Origin: Rhodobacter sp. | GTDB lineage: Bacteria > Pseudomonadota > Alphaproteobacteria > Rhodobacterales > Rhodobacteraceae | Direction: 5' to 3' | Length of the DNA stretch: 64,000 nucleotides | NCBI GenBank assembly: GCA_020637595.1 | Contig: JACKKE010000016.1 | Location: forward strand, 1 to 64,000 | Shown: positions 16,135-25,569 of the stretch, one piece after another | Numbering within the stretch: position 1 is the first letter of the stretch | Layout: each line of letters opens with the position of its first letter | Notes under the pieces: generated by a model | Told to the model about the DNA's origin: nothing | Database searches by the model: none | What the model saw: only the letters and a program-made list of their open reading frames with translations | Translations under genes and position numbers: made by a program

Positions 16135-17310
16135 TCAGAACGGCAGGCCGACGTAGTTTTCAGCCAGCGAGCTGAGCGCCGCTTCGGAGCTGAAGAGATA
16201 CTCCAGATCCGTCTGCTGCAGCTTCTGGTCATAGGGGATCGAGTCGGGGAAGGTATGCAGCAGCGTGGTCATCCACCAGCTGAACCGCTGCGCCTTCCAG
16301 ACCCGCGCCAGCGCCTTTTGCGAGTAGCTGTCCAGCCCGCTGTCGTCGCCGTTCAGATAGTGCCCCACCATCGCATGATAGAGATAGTAGATATCCGACG
16401 CAGCCGAGTTCAGCCCGCGCGCCCCGGTCGGCGGCACGATATGCGCCGCGTCGCCCGCCAGGAACAGATTGCCATAGCGCATCGGCTCGGCCACGAAGGA
16501 GCGCAGCGGTGCGATCGACTTCTCGATCGACGGGCCGGTTTCCAGCCGCGCCGCAACCTCTTCGGGCAGGCGCTTTTTCAGCTCGTCCCAGAAGGCCTCG
16601 TCCGACCAGTCCTCGACCGTATCGGTCAGCGGCACCTGGATGTAATACCGGCTCAGCACCTGGCTGCGCAGCGAGCACAGGGCAAAACCGCGCTCGTTCC
16701 GGGCATAGATCAGCTCGGGGTTCACCGGCTTGGTGCGGCTCAACACCCCCAGCCAGCCAAAGGGATAGACCTTTTCGTATTCCTTCAGCACATCCTTGGG
16801 GATCGCCTTGCGCGAGGGGCCGTGGAACCCGTCGGCGCCAATCACATAGTCGCAGTCGATGCGCACGACCTCGTCACCGTCGCGATACGTGACATAGGGC
16901 GGGGTCGATTCGTTGAGGTTGTGCAGCGCCACATCCTCGACGTTGTGAATGACCTTGCCGTTCATCTTGTCGCGCGCCTCGTAGAGGTCGCGGGTCAGTT
17001 CGGTCTGGCCATAGACCACCACAGACGAGCCGCCCGAATACTTGTGCAGGTCCACCCGCTTCAGGTCACCGTTGTCCGAAATCTCGAACCCGTCGTGGAT
17101 CTCGCCCTCGCGATCCATGCGCTCACCGCACTGCGCCTCGCGCATCAGCTCGGCGAAGCCGTGCTCCAGGACTCCGGCACGGATCCGGCCCAGAACGTAT
17201 TCCCGGCTGTGCTTTTCCAGCACGACGGTGTCGATGCCCTTGAGATGCAGAAGCTGGCTCAGCATCAGCCCCGAGGGGCCACCGCCGATGATGCAGACCT
17301 GGGTTTTCAT
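16135..17310 (-). CDS. pobA: 4-hydroxybenzoate 3-monooxygenase (p-hydroxybenzoate hydroxylase)
   Basis: 391 residues, the standard PobA length. It has GGGPSGLMLSQLLHLKGID at the N-terminus, then VLEKHSREYVLGRIRAGVLEHG, which is specific to this enzyme. The second flavin motif DYVIGADGFHGPSR and the third, FLAGDAAHIVPPTGARGLN, are both present. It uses FAD, NADPH and oxygen to make protocatechuate in the cytoplasm. It is divergent from an AraC-type regulator (PobR) across 108 bases. Protocatechuate-cleavage genes are not in this window. Confidence 0.97.
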   Translation of the reverse strand: MKTQVCIIGGGPSGLMLSQLLHLKGIDTVVLEKHSREYVLGRIRAGVLEHGFAELMREAQCGERMDREGEIHDGFEISDNGDLKRVDLHKYSGGSSVVVYGQTELTRDLYEARDKMNGKVIHNVEDVALHNLNESTPPYVTYRDGDEVVRIDCDYVIGADGFHGPSRKAIPKDVLKEYEKVYPFGWLGVLSRTKPVNPELIYARNERGFALCSLRSQVLSRYYIQVPLTDTVEDWSDEAFWDELKKRLPEEVAARLETGPSIEKSIAPLRSFVAEPMRYGNLFLAGDAAHIVPPTGARGLNSAASDIYYLYHAMVGHYLNGDDSGLDSYSQKALARVWKAQRFSWWMTTLLHTFPDSIPYDQKLQQTDLEYLFSSEAALSSLAENYVGLPF

Positions 17311-17418
17311 GGAACTCCTCCTGTTCGCAATGTCGGGTCACACAGACTGGCTGGAATATTGCGCAACCGAGATGCGTTTTACATGGATCGGCCCGCGCAA
17401 TACTTGTATGAATCGAAC

Positions 17419-18279
17419 ATGAACCACAGTGCGACGATCCCCTCTTTCAACCTCTTCGGCGAACAGGGCGACCTGCCGGACGTCGTTCATTGCGAGACCA
17501 TCGCCGCGCGCTCGACGCTGCACGACTGGGAATTCGCCCCCCACCGCCACGCCAGGCTGCACCAAATCCTGCTCCTGCAGGACGGCGAAGGCGAGGTCAG
17601 CCTCGACGGCGACCGCCATCCGCTGTCCGCCGGCACCGTGGTCAACGTGCCGCCCGGCCTGGTGCACGGCTATACCTTCGCGCTGGACACAGAGGGGCTG
17701 GTGGTCACCTTTGCCACCGAGATGCTGGACGAAAGCCTGCGCCCCTCCGAGGGGTTGCGCCCGGTGCTGGCACGGCCCGCGGTGCTGCCGGCGGACCCGG
17801 CCATCGCCACCACGCTGCGCCAGATAGCCGCCGGCTTTGCCGGGCGCGACTTTGCCCGCGCGCAGGTGCTGCGGGGGCTGGCCGGGCTGCTGCTTGGACA
17901 GATGGCGCAGGCGATGATGCGCGCAAACCCCGCCGATACCGCCGCCGAACCCGAGATCCTGACCCGCTTCCTGGCACTGGTCGACGCCCGCTTCACGCAA
18001 CATCAGAGCGTCGCCGACTACGCCCGCGCCCTGGCAATCAGCCCGACACACCTGTCACGCCTCGCCCGCGCCGCCACCGGCCGCCCCGCCTCGGCCCTGA
18101 TCGAGGACCGGATCGTCCGCGAGGCGCGGCGCAACCTCGTCTATACCGACCTGCCGATCTCGCGCATCGCCTATGCCCTGGGCTTCGACGACCCCGCCTA
18201 TTTCAGCCGCGTGTTCACCCGCGCCACCGGCCTCTCGCCCCGCGCCTTCCGCCAGCGGCTGAACGACGCGGCGGAATGA
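17419..18279 (+). CDS. pobR: AraC-family regulator of pobA (PobR type)
   Basis: About 286 residues. An N-terminal cupin-like effector domain (HDWEFAPHRHARLHQILLLQDGEGE) is followed by a C-terminal AraC double helix-turn-helix with ALAISPTHLSRLARAATG and ISRIAYALGFDDPAYFSRVF. ATG 17419 gives MNHSATIPSFNLFGEQ, matching AraC-type PobR proteins; an in-frame ATG at 17383 is possible. The divergent position next to pobA supports control by 4-hydroxybenzoate. Confidence 0.92.
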   Translation: MNHSATIPSFNLFGEQGDLPDVVHCETIAARSTLHDWEFAPHRHARLHQILLLQDGEGEVSLDGDRHPLSAGTVVNVPPGLVHGYTFALDTEGLVVTFATEMLDESLRPSEGLRPVLARPAVLPADPAIATTLRQIAAGFAGRDFARAQVLRGLAGLLLGQMAQAMMRANPADTAAEPEILTRFLALVDARFTQHQSVADYARALAISPTHLSRLARAATGRPASALIEDRIVREARRNLVYTDLPISRIAYALGFDDPAYFSRVFTRATGLSPRAFRQRLNDAAE

Positions 18280-18291
18280 CCCTCACTCCTC

Positions 18292-18363
18292 GCCCCTCTT
18301 TGCGTCGCAAATATCGGGGGGGGGGTGAATTTGCGAAGCCAAAGAGGGGGGCAAAGCCCCCTT
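18292..18363. repeat. Dispersed hairpin repeat with terminator-like end, copy 1
   Basis: Nested inverted repeats form one long hairpin: CCCCTCTTTG pairs with CAAAGAGGGG and GCAAAT with ATTTGC, around a G-rich loop. A short GGGGGGC/GCCCCC hairpin follows directly. A second copy lies at about 62058-62123. Both sit between convergent genes (here pobR and rnd), so it may act as a bidirectional terminator. The rest of 18280-18442 contains nothing else I recognise. Confidence 0.7.
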
Positions 18364-18442
18364 CAGGCTCGTGTCAGCGAGCATGGCCCAAGCGGCGGCG
18401 CGGGTTTTCACTCCGTGCCAGAGCGCGGCAGCGCCCCCCCGG

Positions 18443-19606
18443 TCAGCGCGCCAGCTCGATCACCTGCACCTGCTGTCCCCTGGCCGCCAATGCCAGCTCG
18501 CCGCCGCACAGCCGCAGCGCGTCGCGGCCGAACAATTCGCCGCGCCAGCCCTTGAGGCAGGCGACGTCGCGCTTGCCGGCGGCGATCGCATCCAGTTCCG
18601 AGGTCGGGGCGATCAGCCGTTGCGCAACGCCTGACTGGTCGGCCTTGGCCTTGAGCAGCACCCGCAGCAGGTCCGCCAACGCCGGGTTCACCTGCAACTG
18701 CTCGTCATCGCCCGACGGGCGCGGCCAAGTCGCGGGATCGGCAGCCAGCGCGGTCTTGACCGCGGCCAGGATCCCTTCGGCGATATCCCCGCGCCGCGCC
18801 TCGCGCAGCAGCAGCCGCGAGCGGCCCAGCGCCTCGATACTCTCGGGCTTGGTCGAGGCCAGTTCCAGCAGCGCGTCATCCTTGTAGACCCGCGAGCGGG
18901 GGATGTTGCGGCTCTGGGCGTGATCCTCGCGGAACCGCGCCAGTTCGCGCACCAGCGCCATGAAACGACCCGACTGCCCGCGGGTGCGGATCTTCTGCCA
19001 GGCGTCGTCGGGGCGGGTGATATAGGTGTCGGGCGTGGTCAGGGTCTCGACTTCCTCGGCAACCCAGGCGGCGCGGCCGCTCTTGGCAATATCGGCCGAG
19101 AGATGGTCGTAGATCTGGCGCAGATGCGTGACATCGGCCAGCGCGTATTTCAGCTGCGCGTCGCTCAGCGGGCGCTGCGACCAGTCGGTAAAACGCGAGG
19201 TCTTGTCGAGCGGCGCGCGGGCAATCTTCTTGACCAGCGTCTCATAGCCGACCTGCTCGCCAAAGCCGCAGACCATCGCCGCGATCTGCGTGTCAAAGAG
19301 CGGCAGCGGGATCACCCCGCCATCGACAAAGAAGATTTCCAGATCCTGACGCGCGGCATGGAACACCTTGACCACGGCCGGGTTGCGCATCAGCGCATAG
19401 AGCGGTTCCAGCGACAGGCCTTCGGCCAGCGGGTCGATGATCCAGGCACGGTCATTCCCCTTGCCGGGCAGTGCCATCTGCACCAGGCAGAGCTTGGCGT
19501 AATAGGTGCGCTCGCGCAGGAATTCGGTGTCGAGGGTGACGTAGGGCTCGTTTGCGGCCTCGTCGCACAAGGCGGCCAGGGCGTCGGTCGTGGTGATAAT
19601 CTTCAT
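18443..19606 (-). CDS. rnd: Ribonuclease D
   Basis: 387 residues. DEDD exonuclease motifs are visible: D26-x-E28 (VTLDTEFLRERTY), D88 (FHAARQDLEIFF) and a Tyr-to-Asp pair in LKYALADVTHLRQIY. The C-terminal half carries the HRDC domain. It trims 3' ends of tRNA and other structured RNAs. The gene is monocistronic, ending at the hairpin repeat. Confidence 0.96.
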   Translation of the reverse strand: MKIITTTDALAALCDEAANEPYVTLDTEFLRERTYYAKLCLVQMALPGKGNDRAWIIDPLAEGLSLEPLYALMRNPAVVKVFHAARQDLEIFFVDGGVIPLPLFDTQIAAMVCGFGEQVGYETLVKKIARAPLDKTSRFTDWSQRPLSDAQLKYALADVTHLRQIYDHLSADIAKSGRAAWVAEEVETLTTPDTYITRPDDAWQKIRTRGQSGRFMALVRELARFREDHAQSRNIPRSRVYKDDALLELASTKPESIEALGRSRLLLREARRGDIAEGILAAVKTALAADPATWPRPSGDDEQLQVNPALADLLRVLLKAKADQSGVAQRLIAPTSELDAIAAGKRDVACLKGWRGELFGRDALRLCGGELALAARGQQVQVIELAR

Positions 19607-19682
19607 GGGTCTCGCTTTCGCGGGGTCATCCCGCCAGATAGCGTTGCCTATAAGCGCCGCGTTCGGGAATGGAAAGCCCGCG

Positions 19683-20147
19683 TCACGATCGCTCCTGCCG
19701 GGTCAGGTGCGCCTCGCCCCGGGTCGGCCGGCCCGCTTCGCTCCCCTCGATGCGCAACCGCAGGTCGTCGCCCTGCAGACGAAACTCGAACAGGCTGCCG
19801 CTGCCGTCGTCGAGCCGCAGCAGCCCCGGCTGCGCGGTGCCCGACAGCCGCTGGGGCAGCTCGTCAGGTGGCTCGGACCGGTTCTGGGCGCTCACCGTGC
19901 CATCGTCGCGCTCGATCACCAGATAGGTAAAGGTCTGCTGCCCCTGCGCTGTCGCGCAGCGCCCCGCGAAAAGCGCGCTGGCGACCCCTTCGGGGCGCAG
20001 GCTGATGCGGCAGCGAAACCGGTCGCCGGGTTCGTCGCCCCGCGCGGCGACACCCTCGCCGCTCCAACTGCCCAGCATCCCGGACAGCGTCTGCGCCGAG
20101 GCCGGTGCTGCGGCCAGCAGCATCAGGGAAACGAGGGCAGGTTTCAT
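19683..20147 (-). CDS. Small secreted protein of unknown function
   Basis: 154 residues with a clear signal peptide (MKPALVSLMLLAAAPASAQ). The mature part is beta-rich, with GSWSGEGVAARG, a Cys pair (RFRCRISL and AGRCATAQ) and a C-terminal LQGDDLRLRIEG. It is not recognised as a named family. Its start overlaps the stop of the RND/MMPL exporter gene by four bases, so it is co-translated with it and may assist it in the periplasm. Confidence 0.8.
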   Translation of the reverse strand: MKPALVSLMLLAAAPASAQTLSGMLGSWSGEGVAARGDEPGDRFRCRISLRPEGVASALFAGRCATAQGQQTFTYLVIERDDGTVSAQNRSEPPDELPQRLSGTAQPGLLRLDDGSGSLFEFRLQGDDLRLRIEGSEAGRPTRGEAHLTRQERS

Positions 20148-22276
20148 CGCAGGCTCCAGCGGATCAGTCCAGGCAACAGGAAGAGGTCGGCCACCAGTGC
20201 CAGCGCGACCGCCAGCGCGATCAACCCGCCATAGATCGCCAGCCCCGGCAGCGACGAGGCCAGCGTCACCACCAGTCCCGCCAGGATGATCCCCGAGGTA
20301 GCGGCCATCGGTGGTCCCGCCTCGGTCAGGGCGCGGGTCACCCGGGCGCCGATCGGCCCTTCGGGTGCCAGCCGCAGGCGGTTGAGGAAATGCAACGTGT
20401 CGTCGACAGCGATGCCAAAGGCGATGGTCAGCGCGATCACGTTCATAATCGTCAGCTCGCGTCCCAGCACCACCAGCCAGGCCTCGACCCCGAGGATCGG
20501 GATCACGTTGACCACCAGCGCCGCCAGCGCCAACCGGACAGAGCGATAGACCAGCGCCACCAGCAGCGTGATCACACCAATGGTAACATAAAGCCCCAGC
20601 CGGAGGTTGACGACCAGCCGCGGCCCCTCGGTCAACAGGGCTTGCCCCGGACCGATGATCCGCGTGTGCCCGGCCAGCCCCGCCTCGGCCAGCCGGGTCT
20701 GCAAGGCGCTCAGCGCCGCGTCCGCCCGCTGCCCGCCGCGCGCAGCGATCGGCAGGTTGGTGGGCAGGGCGTGGGCGCTGCCGTCGCGCGCCGCCATCCG
20801 TGGCAACATCGACGCCCCGCCCAGGCCCCGCGCCCAGGCCTCGCCCGCCGGGCCCCAGACCGCCCCCGCCGCCGCCTGCACCCGCGCCAGCGGATCGTCG
20901 GGATCGGCCTCGACGATGACCAGCATGCGGTCCGAGCCCAGGCCAGCCTCCTCCATATCGGCCAGGGCCAGGCTGACCTCGGCCCCGCGCGGCAGATAAT
21001 CGCCATAGCGAAAGCCCATGTTCGACCCGCTCTGCAGCACCCAGAACCCGACCAGAACCACGCCCGAGATCCCCGGAATGACCCGCCCCATCCGCGCCGC
21101 GCGCAGGGCCGGCGGCACCACCGCCGCAAAGAGACGCGGTTCGCGCGTGCCCGGGCGCGGCACCCCCAGCACGGCCATCAGCACCGGGGTCATCAGCAGG
21201 ACCGACGTCAGGCACAGGACCATTCCCACCACTCCCGTATAGGACATGGTGTTCAGCGACGGCGAATCCGGCAGCGAGAGCGAAGCGAAGGCGATGATCG
21301 TCGTCAGCGAGGTCAGCACCGCCGCCGGCGCTGTCTCGGCCGTGGCGCGGGCCAACCTGCGGACCCGTAGCCCGGCGTCTTCGGACCCGTCCAGCGCATG
21401 GATCCCCGCGTGATAGACATGGATCGCGTCCGAGAACGCCAGCACGATCAGCAGCACCGGCAGCGCCCCCATCACCGGGTCGATGGCGATGCCCGCGGCC
21501 CCCATCCAGCCAAAGAACCAGGCAACCCCGGCAATCGGCGGCAGGGCGATGACCGCCACCGCGCGCCAGGTGCGAAACAGCAGCAACGAGACCAGCAGGC
21601 ACAGCACCACCGCGCTGGGGGTGAGCACCTCGAGGTCGCGGATCAGCTCGGCGGCGATGGCGCGCTGCACGGCCAGCAGCCCCACCATCGACACCCGGAA
21701 CGCCTGAAACGGCGCGGCCGCCTGCACCACCCGTTGCGCCAACGCATCGCCCCCCTGTCCCTCGGCCGGCACCACCACAATGACGGTGGCCGTCAGGTCG
21801 GGCGAGATCAGCTGCGCTGCCAGCGGATCTGTGTCTCGCATGGTGTGCAACCGCTCTTCGGGCGACAGATCGGCCAGTTCCGGGCCGGTCAACCAGGCCC
21901 CTGCACGCCCCGGCGCGGGCAGGCCGGCCAGGCTGATGACCTGCTCGACCCCGTCGACGAACTGCAGCTCCAGGATCAGATCCTCGAAGGCAGCCAGCAC
22001 CTGCGCGTCGGCAAAGCTGGGCGCGCGCAGCAGCAGCACCTCCTCGGCCCTGAGCGGAGAGAACCGCTCCTCATAGGTGGTGATGGCGCGGGCCCCCTCG
22101 GTCTGCGGCCCGATCAGACCCGAGAGATCGACCGCCACCTGCAACCGCGTCGCCTGCCACAACGCCAGCACCGTGACCACCAGCAAGACCAGCGCCGGCA
22201 ACAACGGCCGCACCAGCAGCCGACCGAACAGGCGGGCCACGCCCGGCAGGTCGCTGGCGGCAGGGGGTGTCGTCAT
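20144..22276 (-). CDS. RND superfamily (MMPL/HpnN-like) exporter
   Basis: About 710 residues from ATG 22276 (MTTPPAASDLPGVARLFG). The layout is duplicated: one helix, a large periplasmic loop and five helices, repeated. Segments include VMGALPVLLIVLAFSDAIHVYH and IALTIAFGIAVDDTLHFLNRLR, where the Asp residues mark the proton relay of RND permeases. The closest type is the MMPL/'patched'-like proteins that move lipids, hopanoids or other hydrophobic molecules. Frame extensions upstream to 22495 lack coding character. It forms an operon with the secreted protein. Confidence 0.9.
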   Translation of the reverse strand: MTTPPAASDLPGVARLFGRLLVRPLLPALVLLVVTVLALWQATRLQVAVDLSGLIGPQTEGARAITTYEERFSPLRAEEVLLLRAPSFADAQVLAAFEDLILELQFVDGVEQVISLAGLPAPGRAGAWLTGPELADLSPEERLHTMRDTDPLAAQLISPDLTATVIVVVPAEGQGGDALAQRVVQAAAPFQAFRVSMVGLLAVQRAIAAELIRDLEVLTPSAVVLCLLVSLLLFRTWRAVAVIALPPIAGVAWFFGWMGAAGIAIDPVMGALPVLLIVLAFSDAIHVYHAGIHALDGSEDAGLRVRRLARATAETAPAAVLTSLTTIIAFASLSLPDSPSLNTMSYTGVVGMVLCLTSVLLMTPVLMAVLGVPRPGTREPRLFAAVVPPALRAARMGRVIPGISGVVLVGFWVLQSGSNMGFRYGDYLPRGAEVSLALADMEEAGLGSDRMLVIVEADPDDPLARVQAAAGAVWGPAGEAWARGLGGASMLPRMAARDGSAHALPTNLPIAARGGQRADAALSALQTRLAEAGLAGHTRIIGPGQALLTEGPRLVVNLRLGLYVTIGVITLLVALVYRSVRLALAALVVNVIPILGVEAWLVVLGRELTIMNVIALTIAFGIAVDDTLHFLNRLRLAPEGPIGARVTRALTEAGPPMAATSGIILAGLVVTLASSLPGLAIYGGLIALAVALALVADLFLLPGLIRWSLR

Positions 22277-22522
22277 GGCGCGGAGATTAGCACGCGCGCC
22301 ACGCCAGACAAGGCACCGCGCCACACGCAGGCGGGCCGGGGACGCGGCCCACACAGGCCCGGCCCGGCAACCCCGACGATGCGGCCAGATCGCCCCGGCT
22401 ATGGACCATTCGAGGGGAGGCACCGTCACAGCGGCGAACACGGCAACATGGACGGCCGCGCCCAGCCCTGCGTGACCGGCCCCGCCCGCCATCACTCAAG
22501 ACAGATCAGCCGAGCCGCAACG

Positions 22523-22555
22523 AAAAAGGGCTCAGGCACTTTTGCCTAAGCCCTT
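22523..22555 (-). terminator. Rho-independent terminator of tRNA-Arg
   Basis: The stem AAGGGCTxAGGC / GCCTxAGCCCTT (22526-22555, one mismatch) has a six-base loop. In minus-strand RNA it is followed by a run of U (CCCTTTTTCG). It lies nine bases past the CCA end of the tRNA. The remaining 22277-22522 contains no gene I can support. Confidence 0.8.
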
Positions 22556-22563
22556 GAATTCTA

Positions 22564-22640
22564 TGGCGCGCCCGAAAGGATTCGAACCTCTGACCCCCAG
22601 ATTCGTAGTCTGGTGCTCTATCCAGCTGAGCTACGGGCGC
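22564..22640 (-). tRNA. tRNA-Arg (anticodon ACG)
   Basis: 77 bases with the acceptor stem GCGCCCG / CGGGCGC, discriminator G and an encoded CCA. D-arm TAGCTCAGCTGGATAGAGC, anticodon loop CTACGAA within stem CCAGA/TCTGG, and T-arm AGAGGTTCGAATCCTTT all fold canonically. Anticodon ACG (A34 to inosine) decodes CGU/CGC/CGA. A terminator follows. Confidence 0.97.
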
Positions 22641-22746
22641 GCTGTGGGGCGTGATCTATCGCCCCCCGCTGGGTTATGCAAGGGGGTATCGGCGGATTTC
22701 TTCGCGGCTTTTTTTGCCCCGTTCAGCAGGGTTGCCGGACGCCCGG

Positions 22747-24132
22747 TCATCCGCCATGCGGCAGCCAGATGCGGAACTCGGTGCCCTCGTCATCGGTCCG
22801 CACCAGCTCCAGCCGGCCGCCGTGGCCGCGCACCAGTTCGGCGGCGATCACCAGCCCCAGGCCGGTGCCCCCCTTGCGTGCGCCGCCCTGAAAGGCCGCG
22901 AACAGGTTGTCACGGGCGCGCGGCGGCAGGCCCGGGCCGGTGTCGATCACCCGGATCACGGTGCCGTCGTCCTGATCGCGGGCGCTGATCTCGATCGAGC
23001 CGGGCTTGCCGGTGGCCTCGATCGCCTGACGGGCATTGCGCACCAGATTCGACAGCACGCGGAACAGCTGTTCGGCATCGGCGCGCAGGCTGAGAGTCGG
23101 CGGCACATCGACCAGAAATTCCACCGGGCAATCGCCCCCGCAAGCCAGCGATTCGCTTTCCACCAGATCATCGAGCATCGGCCGCAGCGCCAGTTGCGAC
23201 AGGCGCGGTGGCGGCTCCTCGGCCTTGCCGAAGGCGAGCGTGCTCTCGCACAGGTTCACCGCGCGCGACAGCGAGTTCAGCAGTTTCGGCGCCGCCCGCG
23301 TGACCGCCGGGTCCGACGAGGTCTCCATCCGGTCGGCAACCAGCGTCGCGGTAGACAGGATGTTGCGCAGATCGTGGCTGATCCGCGCCACAGCCCCGCC
23401 CAGCTGCGCCAGCCGCTCCTTTTGCCTGAGCGCCTGCGTCAGATCCTCCTGCATGTGCTTCAGGGCGTCCTCGGCCTCGCGCAGCTCGGTCACGCGGGCG
23501 GCGGGTTCGATGATATGATGCGCGTCCTCCGGGGCCTTGGCATAGGCCGCCATCGACTGGATGACATGGCGGATCGGCGCGACGATCAGCCGCTGCACCG
23601 ACAGGAACAGCAGTGCCGCGGTGGCCAGCGTGATGATCGTCGACACCCACAGGATCCGCGCGGCATAGGCCCAGAGCGAATCGCGCAGCGGCGCCCCGTC
23701 CATCGTGACTTCGATCAGCAGTCCCGCTTCCTGGACCGGCTCCCCGATCACCCGGATCACCACCCCGTCGTCATAGCCCATCGCCGCCAGACCGTCGCGC
23801 ATCTGTTCCCACAGCGATGGCGCCCGCAGGTCATAGGTGGCGATCACCGGCCCCGGCACCGGCGAGGACAGCACCAGCTCGCGCAGCTCGTCGCGCCGCA
23901 GGACGACGTTGAACACGCCGGCGGTCGCCAGCAATTCCTCGGCCAGCTTGTCGGAAATGCTCCCGTCCGAGGCGAGCAGCGCCAGCGAGGCGATCTGCGC
24001 CCGTTCCAGCCGCGTCAGCAGATAGTCGTCGCGAAACCGGGCCACCGAAGGCACAAGGATCAGCACCTCGGCCAAAAGGACGAAGACGATCGTCAGCAGC
24101 AGAAACCGGCCCGAAAGCGTCCGAAAGAACAT
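22747..24132 (-). CDS. Membrane sensor histidine kinase
   Basis: 461 residues. Two membrane helices (about 10-30 and 157-180) flank a periplasmic sensor of about 125 residues. HAMP-like and coiled-coil segments follow. H253 lies in an H-box, VARISHDLRNILS, close to the HWE/HisKA style. The ATP-binding domain has NLVRNARQAI, DTGPGLPP and GGTGLGLVIAAELV. No response regulator is adjacent, so it is an orphan kinase as far as this window shows. It is followed upstream by a flavoprotein gene on the same strand, 20 bases away. Confidence 0.92.
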   Translation of the reverse strand: MFFRTLSGRFLLLTIVFVLLAEVLILVPSVARFRDDYLLTRLERAQIASLALLASDGSISDKLAEELLATAGVFNVVLRRDELRELVLSSPVPGPVIATYDLRAPSLWEQMRDGLAAMGYDDGVVIRVIGEPVQEAGLLIEVTMDGAPLRDSLWAYAARILWVSTIITLATAALLFLSVQRLIVAPIRHVIQSMAAYAKAPEDAHHIIEPAARVTELREAEDALKHMQEDLTQALRQKERLAQLGGAVARISHDLRNILSTATLVADRMETSSDPAVTRAAPKLLNSLSRAVNLCESTLAFGKAEEPPPRLSQLALRPMLDDLVESESLACGGDCPVEFLVDVPPTLSLRADAEQLFRVLSNLVRNARQAIEATGKPGSIEISARDQDDGTVIRVIDTGPGLPPRARDNLFAAFQGGARKGGTGLGLVIAAELVRGHGGRLELVRTDDEGTEFRIWLPHGG

Positions 24133-24152
24133 GCCCTACCCGCAGTGGGGGG

Positions 24153-25568
24153 TCAGGGCACGAAACGCTGCACCAGTCCGACCACCCGTTTGACCAAAGG
24201 ATTATCAAAGAGTTTCGGGGAAAAATAGGCACCCGCAGCGCGTTTGGAAAGCTCTCCCATCGTCGGATAGGGCAAAACCATACCCGCGATGGAGGCCATT
24301 TTCAGCCGGTTGGCGATTGCCAGCGCCCAGATGCCGATCATCTCGCCCGCGCCGGGGCCCGCGACGGTCACGCCCACCGGTCGCCCCTTGACGACCATCA
24401 CCTTGATCAGCCCCTCGGTCCGCCCCTCGGCCTGTGCACGATCCGAGGCGTCAAAACCCAGCCGGATCACCGACACCGCCGCACCGTGGGCGGCGCGGGC
24501 CTCGGCCTCGGTCGGGCCGATCTGCGCCAGTTCGGGGTCGGTATAGGTCACCCGCGGGATATGGTCAGCGCGCGCCCGTGCCGGCAGACCGAACAGCAAC
24601 GGCCGGATCACCAGCCCCGCCTGATACCCGGCGAGATGGGTGAACTGCCCCTGCCCCGCGACGTCACCGATGGCATAGACCCGCCGGTTCGACGTCCGCA
24701 GACCCGCATTCACCACGATGCCAGCCTTGTCGCTACGCACCCCGGCCGCCTCAAGGTTCAGCCGGTCAAGGTTCGGCCTGCGCCCCGCGGCCATCAGCAG
24801 ATGCGTGCCCATGAACACCGTGCCGCCCGCCACCTGCACCTCGATCGCCCCGCGCCGCCCACCGATCCGCTCGACCTGCGCGCCCTCGATAACCTCGACC
24901 CCCTCGCCGCGCAGCCGCGCCAGCACCAGCTGCACGGCCTCGGGATCGTCGCGCCCCAGCGCCCGCGCCCCCTCGATCACCGTCACCTTGCTGCCCAGCC
25001 GGCGGTGCGCCTGCGCCATTTCCAGACCGATCGGCCCGGCACCGACGATCAGCAGATGCCCCGGGGCCTCCCGCAGGTCAAAGATCGTCTCGTTGGTCAG
25101 ACAGGGCACCGCGTCGAGCCCCGGGATCGGCGGCAGCAGCGGCGACGACCCGGTGGCGATCACAAAGCGCCGGGCCCGGATGCGCTGCCCGCCTGCCTCG
25201 AGCTCGCGCGGCGAGACGAACCGCGCCCAGTCGCGGATCACCGTCACGCCCAACCCCTCGAAGCGATCCTGCGAATCGTGCGGCGCGATGGCCGCAATGA
25301 CGCTGGCGACGTGGTCCCTCGAGGCGGCAAAATCCACCACCGGCTCATCGCCCGCCACCCCGGCAAAGCCCCGCCTGTGCGCCGCAGCCGCCTTGCCGGC
25401 CGCCAGCAAGGCCTTGGAAGGCACGCAGCCGAAATTCAGACAGTCGCCGCCCATCCGGTGCCCCTCGACCAGCACCACTCGCGCGCCCATCTGCACCGCG
25501 CCCGCCGCCACCGACAGCCCGCCCGAGCCCGCGCCGATCACGCAGAGATCCGTCCTGATCACCGTCAT
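24153..25568 (-). CDS. Mercuric-reductase-like pyridine nucleotide-disulfide oxidoreductase
   Basis: 471 residues. FAD motif GAGSGGLSVAAGAVQMG, redox-active disulfide GGDCLNFGCVPSKALL, NAD motif IVGAGPIGLEMAQAHRRLG and the dimerisation domain are all present. It lacks the N-terminal heavy-metal domain and the C-terminal Cys pair of true MerA; the C-terminus instead reads PKLFDNPLVKRVVGLVQRFVP. The final PYPTMGELSKRAAGAYF has no His-Pro-Thr motif (Tyr-Pro replaces it), so it is not lipoamide dehydrogenase. It starts one base after the TVP38-family gene stop. The pairing recurs in related bacteria, but the reaction is unknown. Confidence 0.88.
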   Translation of the reverse strand: MTVIRTDLCVIGAGSGGLSVAAGAVQMGARVVLVEGHRMGGDCLNFGCVPSKALLAAGKAAAAHRRGFAGVAGDEPVVDFAASRDHVASVIAAIAPHDSQDRFEGLGVTVIRDWARFVSPRELEAGGQRIRARRFVIATGSSPLLPPIPGLDAVPCLTNETIFDLREAPGHLLIVGAGPIGLEMAQAHRRLGSKVTVIEGARALGRDDPEAVQLVLARLRGEGVEVIEGAQVERIGGRRGAIEVQVAGGTVFMGTHLLMAAGRRPNLDRLNLEAAGVRSDKAGIVVNAGLRTSNRRVYAIGDVAGQGQFTHLAGYQAGLVIRPLLFGLPARARADHIPRVTYTDPELAQIGPTEAEARAAHGAAVSVIRLGFDASDRAQAEGRTEGLIKVMVVKGRPVGVTVAGPGAGEMIGIWALAIANRLKMASIAGMVLPYPTMGELSKRAAGAYFSPKLFDNPLVKRVVGLVQRFVP

Positions 25569-25569
25569 C

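Noticed and set aside
22277..22495. Upstream extension of the MMPL exporter frame
   Set aside because: The translation is repetitive Arg/Gly/Ala without a membrane segment; ATG 22276 gives a normal N-terminus.
22564..22640. tRNA-Arg as an attachment site for an island
   Set aside because: No integrase, no direct repeat of the tRNA 3' end was noticed, and the neighbours are ordinary genes.
24153..25568. Calling the flavoprotein mercuric reductase (merA)
   Set aside because: It lacks the C-terminal cysteine pair and has no mer neighbours; only the generic disulfide oxidoreductase features are present.
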